Source: CAVVFX01 sp963747535
GTDB lineage: Bacteria > Acidobacteriota > Terriglobia > Bryobacterales > Bryobacteraceae
Assembly: GCA_963747535.1 (NCBI GenBank)
Contig: CAVVFX010000002.1
Coordinates: 744,001-808,000, forward strand
DNA length: 64,000 bases
Direction of reading: 5' to 3'
A program made the position numbers and the translations under genes. The notes beneath the pieces were generated by a model. The model was not told the DNA's origin. It did not search any database and was given only the letters and a program-made list of their open reading frames with translations. Below, in pieces: positions 43,015 through 52,074 of the stretch (its first letter is position 1; each line of letters starts with the position of its first letter).

Positions 43015-43860
43015 GTGACCGCAGAATTTTCAGATTCCGAGTATCAGCGCTTCTGGCGACGGCTTCAGCAACTGGGACTGAATGCCTACGAGGCACGTTC
43101 CTATCTTGTTTTACTCGGCCATCCTCAGTTCAAAGCTCTAGAGCTCGCGGCGCGATCCCATGTACCCCGTCAGAAAGTCTACGAGATTCTGGATAGCCTG
43201 GTTGAGAAGGGATTCGCGCAGGTTGTCCAGGAGAAGACAAAGCTGTTTTCGGCCGTCGAGCCCGCCATGGCCATTCCGTCCTACATCCTGCGGCGGAGAC
43301 AGGCGCTGGAGCACGAACTTGCCGAACAATCGCAATCCGCCGAGGGGTTGATCGAAGAGCTGAAAAGCGTTTACAGCGAAGGACAGGTCGGACGCGGTAC
43401 CCTCGACTACCTTCGCATCGTGACCGATACGGCGCAGACCGCTACGGAATTCCGGCGGATGCTGGCAGCGGCAAAACATGACTACCTCGAGTTTCTTTGC
43501 CCGCCGTACGCAGCCGATCCTTTTCATGAGAGTCTGATTGTGGACGCGGCGCATCGCGGCCTGCGCTGCCGGTTTCTGGTGGAGGCGCCAACCCTGCTCG
43601 ACGATCAGAGGCGCACGCTTACGGCTTATCAGGAGGCCGGCATCCAGGTGCGGCTGGCCTCGTCGCTGCCCTTGAAACTGGCGTTGTTCGACGACACGGA
43701 GGGTCTGATTGCTCTGCTCGATCCAGTCATTTCACGCCCCAACTGGACCGCCGTCGTCTTCACCCATGCCGGCATGGCGGAAGCGATGAAGGCTCTGTTC
43801 GAACAGCGCTGGCCGCTGGCGGAGGAGTTGGGGCCGGAGTCTTCGGGAACCACAGTGTAG
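43015..43860 (+). CDS. TrmB-family transcriptional regulator
   Basis: 281 residues. N-terminal TrmB winged helix (LQQLGLNAYEARSYLVLLGH, ELAARSHVPRQKVYEILDSL, EKGFAQVVQEKTKLFSAVEP) followed by a coiled linker (RRRQALEHELAEQSQSAEGL) and a C-terminal domain with two similar halves that normally senses a sugar or another effector (EFRRMLAAAKHDYLEFLCPP, GLIALLDPVISRPNWTAVVF). Starts at GTG 43015. No obvious target operon adjoins it; it stands alone between the orphan NarL gene and a repeat-rich region. Confidence 0.88.
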   Translation: MTAEFSDSEYQRFWRRLQQLGLNAYEARSYLVLLGHPQFKALELAARSHVPRQKVYEILDSLVEKGFAQVVQEKTKLFSAVEPAMAIPSYILRRRQALEHELAEQSQSAEGLIEELKSVYSEGQVGRGTLDYLRIVTDTAQTATEFRRMLAAAKHDYLEFLCPPYAADPFHESLIVDAAHRGLRCRFLVEAPTLLDDQRRTLTAYQEAGIQVRLASSLPLKLALFDDTEGLIALLDPVISRPNWTAVVFTHAGMAEAMKALFEQRWPLAEELGPESSGTTV

Positions 43861-44294
43861 CTACTTCTTGGCACGAAAGACCGCGCCCTGACGGTCACGG
43901 TTCGGTAAGTGCATGAATATACGTAGACACGTTTCTGAGCCGCGCGCGTAAGCAAGCGGTTCATGTACGCCAATTTCTGCAAGTAGGTACTAGCCTAGTT
44001 TTAGCGGCGAAAGCCGCCTAGAAGGCGACCCTGGCGCTCGACCGCTGAAACTGCTCGTCACTCATTGGCAGGCAGGTATTCTAACCACCGTCAGGGAGCG
44101 ACCACCGTTGCTGCGACCGATTCCTCGCAAAAACGGCCTCTTGTTTGCCATGTCACGGCCCATTTTGTCTCTCGAGCGCGCGAGAGCAAGCGAAAACGCC
44201 TACTCCACATCAAAGAATCGACTGTTTGCAAGCCTGTGGAGTAAGGGCTTTGGCCTGCGTCAACTTCTGCCACAGACTGCTAGTCTAGGCGTCC
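43861..44294. repeat. Repeat-rich intergenic region with mosaic element copy E
   Basis: No gene seen. It holds a GACGGTCACGGTTCGGTAAG copy (43890-43909), an inverse copy of the CGCGCGGCTCAG repeat (about 43932-43962), a GGTACTAGCCTAGTTT palindrome (43986-44001), and a full mosaic element at 44174-44266 (GCGCGAGAGCAAGCGAAAAC, CCTACTCCACA, GACTGTTTGCAAGCC, TGTGGAGTAAGGGCTTTGGC). The region separates convergent genes. Confidence 0.65.
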
Positions 44295-44790
44295 CGTTCA
44301 AAAAGTAACGTCTTACGCATAGGTCACATACATCTTTTCTTCCCTGTTTTGGGAATTACGCTTCAAGAGTGTATGTGCTGGTGCGGAGACGATCAAGTTA
44401 AGTAAGTTAATTTAACCTACTGGGTGGACTTGGTCGCCGCTCGCCGCTCTATTCTTCGACGACCTCTATGGCATTAATAAGCGCATAATTAACCACCGGA
44501 ACGAAATCAAGATCGATTTTTCCCTGGGGCGAGGCGGGAATCCCGTGGAATACGCGTACCAGCGCGCAGTTCCCGCCTCTAGCTTCCTTAACAATGTCGA
44601 AGCTCTTCAGCAAGGTCGTCCCGTCGCAGTAGACATCAAACACACGGCTGCCGATACCGCTTTCGGGTCTGTCTTGCGTAAAGAACGGCTCCGAAAAATA
44701 CAGCTTGACCGCATAGCGCCTCCCTTCGATAACGGGAATCGAATAGTTGAAATGGCCGACGCGGTAGCTTTGGTACAGACCTGGGTCTGC
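44295..44790. repeat. Arm 1 of a large inverted duplication
   Basis: The 3-prime part of the malectin-domain gene plus about 150 bases downstream of it matches, in inverse orientation, 46337-46872. The noncoding part is the clearest: GTCTTACGCATAGGTCACAT, GTGTATGTGCT and CGATCAAGTTAAGTAAGTTA all recur in the other arm with few changes. Confidence 0.8.
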
Positions 44791-45966
44791 CGATCCAGTG
44801 ACCCGCGCATCGGCAGCAAGTCTTCTGCGGGCGCCCACGCCGCACTCATCCGGCATCCAGATCTGCCCAAGGTAATCGCGATATATCGTGTCGCGGGTTG
44901 TTAAGCGGATGGGCCGCATTTTGCCGCGGGCGCCGGGGAAGATTTCCAGTGCATTTAGAAAGCTCCTTCCCAGGAAGGTAAGGTGGAGGGCACCGTCATT
45001 GGCAGGTGATATGTCCTTAAATATCTTCACGGTGGCGGTATTCACGCCGTCCGCATCGGAAGCTATGTCCACGGCGGGAACCGGCAGCCCGTTGATGGCC
45101 ATGCTCACGCGGCGCTGAGACTCCGAGCCCGTTTCAGCGAAATGGAGGTGGAGTTCGTAGGTTCCGGGACTGAGCGGGATGTCGTAGACGAACTGGCCTT
45201 CACGGCCGGTCAAAAACAACTCAGGGTCCAGCGTACGCTGGATTGGCAGTGGTCCGCGGCGAAAGGTTGCGCCGCCGCGAAAAAAGCGATCGTCCATCCA
45301 GACCCTGCCGAGTTTGTCCGAATAATCGCCATGCCGATCGCCGGCGGCGATCCGGATCACAGCCTCGTCGCCGTTCGCTACCAGGGACGCCGCAGGAACT
45401 GGCACCACGCCTTGCTGAGCCGAACTCTTCCTGTCGACAGCCAACAACCACCAGAAAACCAAGGATAACAGTGCCGCTCCGGTGGCCCACGTCAATTTCG
45501 CCGTGAATGGACCCGGAGCGTGGTAAGCCATAGCCGCGTGCTGTTCGCCTAGCGGTGATCCAGCACCCTTGGAGTCCTTATTTTCGGAGGGGCCCGATTC
45601 CACCTTAGGCATGAATTTCGGGATGTATTGTCCGCTCGGGAGCACGATCCGAATTTCATGATCGCGCCCCTCCGACTCGTAGTACTGGTTTAGGCGCTTC
45701 CGAAGGTGGTGCGTATTTACGCGGACCAGGGCGTCCTGCTGCGGGTCGAAGCTGGGGCCGCGGCCGAGCGCATCCACTCCAATGCCATACTCGGTGATCT
45801 CTTGTGCCAAGCCGAGAAACCACTTCTCGCACAGGTAAACAAGCAGGCGGGAGAGTTTTGGCGATCGCTTAAAGATATCGGATGCGACGACCGCCGCAAG
45901 CTCCGCTTTCTCCCGCTGGTTTAGCTGATTTCCGCCATCGCGTGCCGGAGCTGAGGAAGCCGTCAT
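44449..45966 (-). CDS. Membrane regulator: cytoplasmic winged-helix domain, one span, two periplasmic malectin domains
   Basis: About 505 residues. The N-terminal 120 residues resemble the DNA-binding/effector domain found in many Solibacter membrane regulators (FKRSPKLSRLLVYLCEKWFL, EYGIGVDALGRGPSFDPQQD, VRVNTHHLRKRLNQYYESEG). A membrane helix follows near 160-180 (LTWATGAALLSLVFWWLLAV), then two malectin-like carbohydrate-binding modules (RIAAGDRHGDYSDKLGRVWM, TYELHLHFAETGS; and YRDYLGQIWMPDECGVG, RYAVKLYFSEPFF). It may sense a sugar outside and act on DNA inside. Start 45966 is preferred over a start 11 codons upstream. The 3-prime end is duplicated and decayed at 46337-46730. Confidence 0.8.
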   Translation of the reverse strand: MTASSAPARDGGNQLNQREKAELAAVVASDIFKRSPKLSRLLVYLCEKWFLGLAQEITEYGIGVDALGRGPSFDPQQDALVRVNTHHLRKRLNQYYESEGRDHEIRIVLPSGQYIPKFMPKVESGPSENKDSKGAGSPLGEQHAAMAYHAPGPFTAKLTWATGAALLSLVFWWLLAVDRKSSAQQGVVPVPAASLVANGDEAVIRIAAGDRHGDYSDKLGRVWMDDRFFRGGATFRRGPLPIQRTLDPELFLTGREGQFVYDIPLSPGTYELHLHFAETGSESQRRVSMAINGLPVPAVDIASDADGVNTATVKIFKDISPANDGALHLTFLGRSFLNALEIFPGARGKMRPIRLTTRDTIYRDYLGQIWMPDECGVGARRRLAADARVTGSADPGLYQSYRVGHFNYSIPVIEGRRYAVKLYFSEPFFTQDRPESGIGSRVFDVYCDGTTLLKSFDIVKEARGGNCALVRVFHGIPASPQGKIDLDFVPVVNYALINAIEVVEE

Positions 45967-46336
45967 AAAAATATCCCGATGTTGGTGCGATTCTATCACG
46001 GCCTTGCCGATTTACGGCCTTGCGAATGACTACAGTTTACGTCTTTTAACGCACTCATGTTCGCAATGATACCCGGTAAAGTTTCCTTATTAATAAGAGG
46101 TTACCGAAGGAATGAACGGGTACGACTTACCTGCACGTAAAGCGTCTGCCTCATTTATGCCGAGAACTTCCGATGGTCAATTTACTCCTCGACTACTTGC
46201 GGCCAACCCTGTGGCCTGAAGTAGCTGAGTGATTAGGCAGCGCGACGAGGCCTTTTCGGATCGGCCGATCTCATGCGAGCAATCGATCGCCCGACTCGTA
46301 ATGCACCCGTAACCCATTCGATTAGCGCCCTTTGCT
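45967..46336. other. Intergenic region, no gene seen
   Basis: About 370 bases of lower GC between the malectin regulator and its decayed copy. No credible frame or repeat recognised. It should contain the promoter of the regulator. Confidence 0.4.
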
Positions 46337-46730
46337 CAAAGCTACCGGATCGGCCATTTCAACTATTCCCGTTATCGTAAAGGAGCGCGCTACACGGTCA
46401 CGCTGTATTTTTCGGAGCCGTTCTTTACGCAAGACAGACCCGAAAGCAATCAGCAGCCGTGTTCTCGATGTCTAACTGCGACGGGGACTACCGTGCTGAA
46501 GAGCTTCGACATTTCTAAGGAAGCTAAACTAATAGTAAGTTGCGAAAGTTCGCAACCACTCCCTGGCGGTCGCGGCTCGGAAGTCATAAAGCAAGCGGCA
46601 AGTTGGAACTAGAAGTAGGAACTGCGCGGTGTGACGCGTATTCCACGGAATTCCTCCTCGCCTCAGAAAAAATCGATCTTGACTTCGTTCCGGTGGTTAA
46701 TTACGGGCTTATCGAATAGGCGGCGAACGA
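46337..46730 (+). pseudogene. Decayed inverted copy of the malectin regulator C-terminus
   Basis: On the plus strand GHFNYS, then YFSEPFFTQDRPES, TVLKSFDIS and VFHGIP fragments appear in shifted frames, matching the C-terminal malectin module of the gene at 44449-45966. A block with a CTCCCTGGCGGTCGCGGCTC repeat (46556-46580) interrupts the copy. The last part LDFVPVVNYGLI matches the intact gene end, then stops. No start or complete frame remains. Confidence 0.8.
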
Positions 46731-46872
46731 CGACTAAGTCATCCAGTAAGTTAAATTAACTTATTTAACTTGATCGCCTCCGAACAAGCACATACACTCC
46801 TTCAGGGGTTATTCCCACGAACTTGGGAAGAAAGGCGTATGTGACATATGCGTAAGACATTATTTTTTGAAC
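46731..46872. repeat. Arm 2 of the large inverted duplication, noncoding part
   Basis: Inverse match to 44295-44448. It ends inside the first codons of the GH3 gene: GTGACATATGCGTAAGACAT includes the ATG at 46848. The GH3 gene therefore took its upstream region from this duplication, or the duplication point lies there. Confidence 0.75.
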
Positions 46873-49800
46873 GCGCACAAATCTCGCGTCATGCATCCGC
46901 GAAACGCATAATGACTTGTCTGGTGGCGGTTCTGGTTGCGCTCGGTCTAACATCCGTGAGCGCTATGGCGCAGTATATAACCGGCCCAGCCGCTACATGC
47001 GGCAACCAAGTGTGGGCGATTGGAAATACGTTGCCGGCAACCACCCCCGCCTGGATGAACCCGTCGGATCCCATGTGGACGGTGGCCAACCCGTATACGC
47101 CCGCCAACCGGGCGATAGCCCTCCTCGACGCGATGACCTTGGCCCAGATAGAGCAGCAGATGGCTGGCCCGGGCGGCACGTTCGCTACCCAACTCAACGA
47201 CATTGTGGGGTGTGGCAATGGTGCACGTCATCTTGAAGGCATTGCGTCTTTGTGCATCCAGACTTATCGCATCACCAACGGGCCCCCGGGAGTCGGCACG
47301 GGCGATTGTTCTCCTTCGCCGGCGGCTACAGCTTTACCTGGGGATCTTGCGCTGATGGGGTCATTCGACCCAACGCTCGCATACGCATACGGCAACGTAA
47401 TCGGCTCGGAAATGCTAAGCCTCGACGTGCAAGTGACCGAGGGGCCCGGCATGGACATGTTGCGCATACCCCAGGGGGGACGCGCTTTTGAATATGCGAG
47501 CGAAGACCCGTTCCTCGCAGGCACGATGGTTGCCCAGATAGCCATTGGGAACCAGAGCCATGGCACTATCGCGATGTGCAAGCATTTCCAGGGGAACGAA
47601 GAGGAAGTAGACCGCACGAGTGCCAGCGACGTTCTTGGCGAACAAGCCAGAAACGAAATCTATTTCACGCCTTTCCGGATGTGTGTCAAAGACGGGCAGG
47701 CTCAATCCGTCATGTGCGCCTATAACCTCGTAAATGGCATACACCAATGCCAGGATCCCACTTCCCTGACTGACGCCCTGCGCACCCAATGGGGCTTCCA
47801 AGGTTACGTCCAGTCGGATTTCGGCGCTATCAACAGCACTGCGCCGTCAATACTGGCCGGTGCAAATATGGAAGAGAATACCGTAACGCATTTTACGCCT
47901 GCCTTCCTCAGCGACGCTCTGTCCTATCGACCGGCCGATGGGTGCACTCCTACGGGCCTCCCCCTCGCGGGTTCCGTCAACCCCGGCGTCACGCCCAGTC
48001 CCGTGTGCCCCGTCGGTACGCCAGCGGGCGTCGTCAGTTCCAACCCCCTCCCCGGTCCGGGCAGCGGTCCCTTTGGCCCACCTGCTTGCGGACTGAACGC
48101 TTATCAGAATCCTAACTGCATCACACCGCTGCAACTCTATACTGCCCTACAGCAAAGGTACCTCACGAATTTCAAACAAGGCATTTTCGATAGGTCTGAA
48201 GGCGGGCTGGCGGGTGCGTATAATCCGAATGCTTCGGTCCCGTCGCCGTCGGCTTCCTACCCCGCGTTACCGACGCCTCCGTACCCTACCGGCACATCGG
48301 CCACGGCGGGGCCGCAGATCGATTTGGCTGATGCGATTGCACACAGTGCCACTGCCAGGTCGATCGCCGATCAGTCCGCTGTTCTGTTTAAGAATGTGAA
48401 CAAGACGCTCCCGCTCAAATGCACCGGCGGCACGCAGACCATCGCGTTGATCGGACCATCGAGCCTCGTTTCCTCCGCATACACTGGCGGTGGCGGCAGT
48501 TCCATGGTGGCGCCCATCTATAGCGTCGCTCCCCTAGTGGCCCTTCAACAGGCCTGCCCAACGGCAACCATAACCGTGTACCCGATCACTAATACGACCA
48601 CCACCGTAGCTGCGGCGGAGGCCGGTGCCTCCACAGCCAACCTCGCTATTGTTATAGTCGGCGACGAAGAATCGGAAGGTTCCGATCGAGCCACTGTTGG
48701 CATGGTTGCGATAAATGGCGGCCCGTTGCCGGACGTCATAGTCCAGGACATCGTCGCAGTCCAACCAAATACGGTCGTTGTCCTGGTGAACGGCGACCCG
48801 GTTACGCTGGGTAACCCGGCTACGAACCCGTGGCCCAATCAGGTCATGGCGATTCTGGAAGTAGGGTACCCCGGCCAGGAATATGGCGACGTCATTGCAG
48901 ACCTGTTGTACGGTTCGTGCACTGCTTGGAGTGTGCCGTCGTCGAATCTTGTGCATTCCTGCATCAATAACGGTATCAATACCACCGCCGTGAACCCCTC
49001 TGGTAAGAGTTGGGCGACCTTTCCGGTGCTGGCCACGGACGTCCCCGCGTCCACCACAGAGGAGTATGGAATTGCAGCACCTCCCGGCGTAACCCAAACC
49101 AATCCCATCCCAGTGCCTGCGGACTATACCGCCAGTGCCATCAGCGGCGCACCGGCCAGCGCGCCATCCGCCAGCACACCGGCCGGCGACAGTTATTATT
49201 TTGACCAAGACTATACCGGCCTTTATTATTATTACAACGAAGGATTGGAAATCGGCTACCGTTGGTACGAAGCGCAAAACATTACGCCGCAGATTTGCTT
49301 CGGCTTCGGGCTTTCGTACTCGACATTTACCATTTCCAACGTCTCTGTGTCACCGACGACCGATGGAGTGAAGCCGATTACCGTCACAGGAACCGTAACC
49401 AACACTTCGGGCCCCTACGGCGCCGAGGTAGTGCAGGTGTATCTTGGGTTTCCCCAGAACCTCGGCGAGCCGCCCAGGCGGCTGGTCGGTTTCCAAAAGG
49501 TTTGGCTTCAACCGGGTCAGACACTGCCCTTCACCATCACGATTGACCCGGCTGCCACAAATTACCCATTGTCGTATTGGAATTCCACGACTCACAATTG
49601 GGCGATTCAGCCCGGCACCTATACCGTATACGTGGGCAACTCGTCCGGGTCAGTGGGCAGTTCGCCCAACTTTGGCTGCACTGGTTTCGCATTTACCGGC
49701 AACATCACGGTAGGCAGCCCGACTTCGGAAACGGCTACCAACGTGAGCGCGTCGGTCTCCGTGACTTCCAGCGGGCTGATTTATCAGAGGCTGGGGCAAA

Positions 49801-50075
49801 CCGGTACGGAAACGGTCACGATCTGCAACAACAGCGCTGTTTCAGCTATTGCCGGACCGATATATCTGGTGCTGTCAATTAACGGATCGGGAGTGACGGC
49901 GGTGAATAACACGGGTACAAGCACTGCCTTGGGCGGAGCTCCATACTGGACAGCTCAGCCCGGCTCACTCGCGCCGAGCGCATGCGTGCCAGTCACCGTG
50001 AAGTTGTCGTATGGCATCGATAATTTCACCACTACTCCAACGGTTTACTCGGGTTACCCGATGAGCATCAACTAG
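46848..50075 (+). CDS. Secreted GH3-family glycoside hydrolase (beta-glucosidase type)
   Basis: Up to 1075 residues. A signal peptide is clear from an internal ATG at 46911 (CLVAVLVALGLTSVSAMA). The GH3 N-terminal domain shows TYRITNGPPGVG, VTEGPGMDMLRIPQGGRAFE, AMCKHFQGNEEEVDRTSAS, MCAYNLVNGIHQCQ and GFQGYVQSDFGAINSTAPS, where the Asp of SDF is the expected nucleophile. The C-terminal GH3 domain has SAVLFKNVNKTLPL and IVGDEESEGSDRATVG, followed by a fibronectin-III-like domain (FGFGLSYSTFTISNVSVSPT, YGAEVVQVYLGFP) and a Ser/Thr-rich extra domain. The long, Asn/Thr-rich form is unusual compared with ~750-residue relatives. Start 46911 may be the true one, since the first eight codons come from a repeat. 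Confidence 0.88.
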   Translation: MRKTLFFERAQISRHASAKRIMTCLVAVLVALGLTSVSAMAQYITGPAATCGNQVWAIGNTLPATTPAWMNPSDPMWTVANPYTPANRAIALLDAMTLAQIEQQMAGPGGTFATQLNDIVGCGNGARHLEGIASLCIQTYRITNGPPGVGTGDCSPSPAATALPGDLALMGSFDPTLAYAYGNVIGSEMLSLDVQVTEGPGMDMLRIPQGGRAFEYASEDPFLAGTMVAQIAIGNQSHGTIAMCKHFQGNEEEVDRTSASDVLGEQARNEIYFTPFRMCVKDGQAQSVMCAYNLVNGIHQCQDPTSLTDALRTQWGFQGYVQSDFGAINSTAPSILAGANMEENTVTHFTPAFLSDALSYRPADGCTPTGLPLAGSVNPGVTPSPVCPVGTPAGVVSSNPLPGPGSGPFGPPACGLNAYQNPNCITPLQLYTALQQRYLTNFKQGIFDRSEGGLAGAYNPNASVPSPSASYPALPTPPYPTGTSATAGPQIDLADAIAHSATARSIADQSAVLFKNVNKTLPLKCTGGTQTIALIGPSSLVSSAYTGGGGSSMVAPIYSVAPLVALQQACPTATITVYPITNTTTTVAAAEAGASTANLAIVIVGDEESEGSDRATVGMVAINGGPLPDVIVQDIVAVQPNTVVVLVNGDPVTLGNPATNPWPNQVMAILEVGYPGQEYGDVIADLLYGSCTAWSVPSSNLVHSCINNGINTTAVNPSGKSWATFPVLATDVPASTTEEYGIAAPPGVTQTNPIPVPADYTASAISGAPASAPSASTPAGDSYYFDQDYTGLYYYYNEGLEIGYRWYEAQNITPQICFGFGLSYSTFTISNVSVSPTTDGVKPITVTGTVTNTSGPYGAEVVQVYLGFPQNLGEPPRRLVGFQKVWLQPGQTLPFTITIDPAATNYPLSYWNSTTHNWAIQPGTYTVYVGNSSGSVGSSPNFGCTGFAFTGNITVGSPTSETATNVSASVSVTSSGLIYQRLGQTGTETVTICNNSAVSAIAGPIYLVLSINGSGVTAVNNTGTSTALGGAPYWTAQPGSLAPSACVPVTVKLSYGIDNFTTTPTVYSGYPMSIN

Positions 50076-50104
50076 CAGGTTTCACCAGTTCAAGGAGGAA
50101 TAGT

Positions 50105-50857
50105 ATGTACATTGCAAAGACGCTTCTAAGCACGGCCTGTTGCCTGGGTATGATTTTAACCGAGCCGGCGTTCGGAAACACTCTGACTTTCATCATCACG
50201 GTGAATACGGCAAGTGTCTCCGGGACGACGGGTTATATGGACCTTGGGCTCGATCCAGGGAGCATCGGTGCACTGGGAGTGACTGCGGATATAAGCAATT
50301 TCTCGGGTGCGACCTTAAGCACGAACACGACGACGACCGGGACTGTAACCGGGACGAACCTTTATTTTGTCGATGGCAACGTGTCGACCACGCCCGCTAG
50401 CGCCCCTATCCTGCTCTCGGCCACGAACACCCTGACGATGGTGAACAGCGATCCCAACAACGAGCTTACCCAAGCGCTGAACTTTGGATCGTCCCTCACC
50501 TTCGACCTAATGCTTTTCGGCCCGGGCGTAAATCAGTCGGGCAGCGCTGGGGGCACATCCGGCACGATCTTCACTTTAAGTTTCCTTAACGACCCGCAAA
50601 CCGCTTACCTGTTGAGCAGCGATCCTACGGGTAGCACAACCTCGCTTTGGGCGACTAACGTGATCAGCATCGACAACACCGGCGTTGTTACGTGGGTCGA
50701 CAATCCCGGGCCGGGCGGCGGGCCAGCCGACGGGACCATCACACCCACACCGGAGCCATCATCGCAACTGCTGGTGCCGATAAGTGCCGGACTGTTGATC
50801 CTCGATACGAAGAAGCGAAGGCGGATGGCACAACGGCGTGCCAGCCGAAATTCTTGA
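50105..50857 (+). CDS. Exported protein with PEP-CTERM-like sorting tail
   Basis: 250 residues: signal peptide (TLLSTACCLGMILTEPAFG), a Thr/Ser/Gly-rich beta domain (SLTFDLMLFGPGVNQ, SGTIFTLSFLNDP), and a C-terminal sorting signal of Pro-Glu-Pro-Ser type (TPTPEPSSQLLVPISAGLLI) followed by a basic cluster (KKRRR). A helix and basic tail of this kind are cut by exosortase. AAGGAGGAA precedes the ATG. It lies 29 bases after the GH3 gene and is probably co-transcribed; a matrix or surface role is possible. Confidence 0.8.
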   Translation: MYIAKTLLSTACCLGMILTEPAFGNTLTFIITVNTASVSGTTGYMDLGLDPGSIGALGVTADISNFSGATLSTNTTTTGTVTGTNLYFVDGNVSTTPASAPILLSATNTLTMVNSDPNNELTQALNFGSSLTFDLMLFGPGVNQSGSAGGTSGTIFTLSFLNDPQTAYLLSSDPTGSTTSLWATNVISIDNTGVVTWVDNPGPGGGPADGTITPTPEPSSQLLVPISAGLLILDTKKRRRMAQRRASRNS

Positions 50858-51231
50858 TCGGCCTGCGGGGGCATATCGCGTTATGCTCGCAACGAGATCA
50901 GAGTTGGTCAGGCGTCGCAGCGTCTACGTTTGATTTGTTTACGTTCTGCTGACCGCTTAGTGCCGATTCAGCTTTTTCATTAGCTCTGCTGGGCACTGTC
51001 ACCGACCCCAGCGGGGCGGGCCATTGTAGGGTAGGCCTTTGTTACCTATCAGCCGGTAGCAGAAGTCTTTCCAGCGCGCGAGAGCAGGCGAAAACGCCTC
51101 CTCCACAACGAACAATCAACTGTTTGCAAGCCTTGTGGAGTAGGCATTTGGCCGCGTCGACTTCCGCCACAGTTCTAAGCGCCTGGATTAAACAAGTGAC
51201 CCATCGCCAGCCTGTACAGGGACGGCCCAAA
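50858..51231. repeat. Intergenic region with mosaic repeat copy F
   Basis: No gene. At 51073-51172 lies the best copy of the element: GCGCGCGAGAGCAGGCGAAA, then CCTCCTCCACAACGAACAATC, TGTTTGCAAGCC and TTGTGGAGTAGGC. The Tyr-type arms CTCCACAA and TTGTGGAG pair across ~25 bases. It sits between convergent genes. Confidence 0.7.
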
Positions 51232-52074
51232 TCACGCCGACTTCAGTGCTCGCGCGCTTTGGTCCTTCTCCTCCAGCAGCCACGCGACATCCGCAGTCGA
51301 ATCGGCGAAGCGCTTGAGCCCGGCCTGACGAATCGCCGCGTCGGGGACCTTCTGCAGCGGCGTGTACCTGGGGTGATGCGATTCCTTATAGGGATCGTTG
51401 CGCGCGGCGTTGTAGCAACAGATCATCGACCAGCGCGGATTCTCCGAACGGTTCTGATCGGAGCGGTGCAACAGGTTGGCATGAAAGAAAAGCGCATCGC
51501 CGGGGGCCATTTCGACGTGTTCGAGCGGCATCCGTTTGAGGATCTCATCGACCCGCTCGCGATCGGCGCCGGCCTGATCGCCGGTGAGGACATGCTCGAT
51601 GCGCCCCAGGGTCTGCGAGCGCGGAATCACCTGCATACAACCGTTCTCCCGCGTGGCCGGATCGACCGCAATGAAAACGCTCGTCAGTAGCGGAGCGAGC
51701 ACGCCGTTCTGATACCAATAGCCGTAGTCCTGGTGCCTCGCCCAGGCGCCGCCGACCCGGGCGTCCTTCATGATCATCTTGGAATGATAGTGATAGACTT
51801 CGCCGTCGAGCAGCTTTTCGGCGGAATTCACCACCGATTCGCAGCGGGCGAACATTCCGTAAATGGTATCTCCGGGATGATTCCACAGAGACAGGCGGAC
51901 CTGACCGCCCTCGCCGTCGCCGCGCGAAAAGGAGTGCTGGTCGAGTTCCCGATCCTCTTTGGCAGCCCGCCTTAGGAGCGCGATCTCCGCGGCGTCGAAG
52001 AAGCCGGGAGCCACAGTGTATCCCAGGTCGCCGTAGTCGCGCAGCTGATCGTTTGAGAGAGGTCCATTGGCCAT
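51232..52074 (-). CDS. Phytanoyl-CoA dioxygenase (PhyH) family protein
   Basis: 280 residues, a non-heme Fe(II)/2-oxoglutarate oxygenase. The iron ligands are the His and Asp in WARHQDYGYW and the distal His in DALFFHANLLHRSDQNRS, where the following Arg would bind 2-oxoglutarate. GYTVAPGFFDAAEIALLRRA and NGCMQVIPRSQTLG are typical. The substrate could be a small polar metabolite; relatives include ectoine hydroxylase, but no ectoine genes are here. ATG 52074 (MANGPLSNDQL) is preferred to one 13 codons upstream. A LysR gene is divergent, probably its regulator. Confidence 0.88.
   Translation of the reverse strand: MANGPLSNDQLRDYGDLGYTVAPGFFDAAEIALLRRAAKEDRELDQHSFSRGDGEGGQVRLSLWNHPGDTIYGMFARCESVVNSAEKLLDGEVYHYHSKMIMKDARVGGAWARHQDYGYWYQNGVLAPLLTSVFIAVDPATRENGCMQVIPRSQTLGRIEHVLTGDQAGADRERVDEILKRMPLEHVEMAPGDALFFHANLLHRSDQNRSENPRWSMICCYNAARNDPYKESHHPRYTPLQKVPDAAIRQAGLKRFADSTADVAWLLEEKDQSARALKSA

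Noticed and set aside
33796..51172. The repeated GTGGAGTAGGC elements as a CRISPR array
   Set aside because: Copies are scattered kilobases apart, imperfect and modular, with no regular spacers and no cas genes.
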